From Clostridia bacterium (GTDB taxonomy: Bacteria; Bacillota; Clostridia; TANB77; CAG-508), in the NCBI GenBank assembly GCA_022791735.1, contig JAAVZQ010000003.1, positions 1 through 5,948 on the forward strand: DNA of 5,948 nt, in the 5' to 3' direction. Position numbers and translations under genes: made by a program. Positions 5,003 through 5,948 of this stretch are shown here, piece by piece; positions within the stretch are counted from its first letter, which is position 1; every line of letters starts with the position of its first letter. The notes below the pieces were generated by a model. That model saw only the letters and a list, made by a program, of their open reading frames with translations. It was not told the origin of the DNA and ran no database searches.

Positions 5003-5683
5003 CTATCTAGATGGCATTAATGAAATAATTCTTCCTGCAAAATCACCAAAGTTTTGAGATTGGATAATAACTTTTCCTGGTCCTACAAGCTTTGTCAAGA
5101 ATAATCCTTCTCCACCTAAGAAAATATTACCTAATCCCTTTATAGTTTCAATTTCATAAGAAACCGAACTTTCAAAAGCAACAACATTACCTGTGTCAAC
5201 CTTCAAAACCTCTCCTGCTGCAAGCTCCTTCTCAATTGGATCACCATCTATTTCTAAAAATAGCATTCCTTTACCTTCTGCTTTTTGAAGAATAAATCCT
5301 TCTCCACCAAAAAGTCCTGCTGAAAATCTTTTAGAAAAAGCTACACTTAGCTCTACATCAGGCTGAGCACAAAGAAAGCATCCCTTTTGCATTGTAATTC
5401 CCTTTGGATACTCAGACAAATTGATTGCCTTAATATCTCCTGGTACAGTAGTTGCAAAAGCAATCTCTGCTCCATCTTTTTCAGATGTATACGTATTCAT
5501 AAATATAGATTCACCTGTAAACATTCTGCCTAAACTTTTCATCACACCACCACGTGCATTTGTTGCCATTTTTATTCCTTCAGTTTGCCATGTCATACCA
5601 CCTTTTTGTGTATACATAGCCTCACCTTTATTAAGTTTAACTTCAACTGATGGTACAGTTTTTCCTACGATTTTGTATTCCAT
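5003..5683 (-). CDS. TIGR00266 / AIM24-family protein
   Basis: This full-length, 226-residue cytoplasmic beta-rich protein belongs to the family named after yeast mitochondrial AIM24 (formerly DUF124). Its biochemical role in bacteria is not established. The family signature is visible as two related blocks, GLFGGEGFILQK...GMLFLE (123-144) and NIFLGGEGLFLTKLVGPGKV (186-205), which reflect the internally duplicated beta fold. The N-terminal part contains GEAMYTQKGGMTW and GGVMKSLGRMFTGES, also typical of the family. No signal peptide or membrane helix is seen. The ATG at 5683 has AAGGGGG (5692-5698) eight bases upstream. The gene has its own promoter and a terminator before cad, so it is probably transcribed separately. 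Nothing in the sequence ties it to metal resistance apart from position. Confidence 0.9.
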   Translation of the reverse strand: MEYKIVGKTVPSVEVKLNKGEAMYTQKGGMTWQTEGIKMATNARGGVMKSLGRMFTGESIFMNTYTSEKDGAEIAFATTVPGDIKAINLSEYPKGITMQKGCFLCAQPDVELSVAFSKRFSAGLFGGEGFILQKAEGKGMLFLEIDGDPIEKELAAGEVLKVDTGNVVAFESSVSYEIETIKGLGNIFLGGEGLFLTKLVGPGKVIIQSQNFGDFAGRIISLMPSR

Positions 5684-5716
5684 ACTAAAATCCCCCTTAA
5701 ATGAATTTACTTTTAC

Positions 5717-5746
5717 ATTTTACCATAAATCAAAGATATTTTTCAA
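5717..5746 (-). promoter_or_regulatory. Likely promoter of the AIM24-family gene
   Basis: On the minus strand TTGAAA (5741-5746) and TAAAAT (5717-5722) are separated by 18 bases, about 35 bases before the ATG at 5683. The pair is reasonable but lies in very AT-rich DNA. Confidence 0.5.
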
Positions 5747-5776
5747 TATTTTAATAAAACTTTAACAAATTTCACA

Positions 5777-5948
5777 GCACTTACGTTATAATTCACAGCT
5801 TTATAGCTTCACCTGTCCTGCCACGGGAAGATATATATGATTTTTTTCGAACACCTTGGTGTCGTAACCTCTAATCTGTACGCTACTACGTAGCTTAATA
5901 TGTCGGTTACTCCATTTCGCACTCGCAAAGCTCGTTTGGTCGCTTACG
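5777..5948. other. GC-richer non-coding stretch with nested inverted repeats, cut by right edge
   Basis: Base composition changes visibly here from AT-rich to mixed. ACACC (5851-5855) and GGTGT (5858-5862) form a hairpin that can close on a CTTG tetraloop. GTAACC (5864-5869) pairs with GGTTAC (5905-5910) and encloses GCTAC (5882-5886) / GTAGC (5890-5894). A short direct repeat CTCGCAAAGCTCG follows near 5922-5934. No frame with a start and ribosome site is present. A 48-codon minus-strand frame runs in from the edge to TAA at 5801 but is not convincing. The stretch could be a repeat-family member, an element end or a structured RNA. I recognise none of these. Confidence 0.45.

Noticed and set aside
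5421..5765. Plus-strand open frame opposite the AIM24-family gene
   Set aside because: It is antisense to a well-conserved gene and has no ribosome site.
5801..5947. 48-codon minus-strand open frame entering from the right edge
   Set aside because: An open run of this length is not rare at this composition. It crosses several inverted repeats, shows no recognisable domain, and its start is out of view.

Overview
The window is AT-rich DNA with strong AGGAGG-type ribosome binding sites, sigma-A-like promoters and dense hairpin terminators. Together with a clostridial-style CadC / HMA protein / P-type ATPase set and a TIGR00266/AIM24 protein, this points to a low-GC Firmicute, probably an anaerobic clostridial lineage. 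The genus cannot be named from sequence alone.

Layout. Positions 1-144 (minus) hold the N-terminal end of a ZIP-family metal transporter that runs off the left edge and has no recognisable start codon. Next to it lies a plus-strand reading-frame remnant (to 362), then a gene-poor stretch of hairpins (363-666). Positions 667-2310 are a small accessory block: an ImmA/IrrE-like protein whose HExxH motif reads HELAR; a 45-residue double-CxxC zinc-ribbon protein on the opposite strand; and a two-helix membrane protein gene that has near-perfect expression signals but an in-frame TAA at codon 15. Strong hairpin terminators close the first and third of these genes.

Positions 2317-4780 (minus) form a divalent-metal resistance operon. 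In transcription order it has a CadC/SmtB-type ArsR repressor with both known metal-site classes, a stand-alone 73-residue HMA metal-binding protein, and a Zn/Cd/Pb-type P1B ATPase. The ATPase is broken by one extra base just after its GDGxND motif. The operon promoter (TTGACA-18-TATAAT) carries a perfect inverted repeat between -35 and -10, and a second one of the same geometry lies downstream of it. A terminator separates the operon from an upstream, intact TIGR00266/AIM24-family gene (5003-5683, minus) with its own promoter. The last ~170 bases are GC-richer, carry several short inverted repeats and have no convincing gene.

How the genes work together. The repressor should release the cad promoter when Zn, Cd or Pb enters the cell, the HMA protein should bind the ion, and the ATPase should export it. 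The ZIP transporter would move divalent metal in the same general physiology but is not in the operon. No link can be shown between the metal genes and the 667-2310 block. The most notable feature is the density of lesions: a missing start codon, a lost zinc ligand, a nonsense codon and a frameshift within 6 kb, in otherwise well-conserved genes with intact signals. That means either a decaying region or imperfect sequence, and checking reads is the first step. I found no clear previously undescribed multi-gene system.
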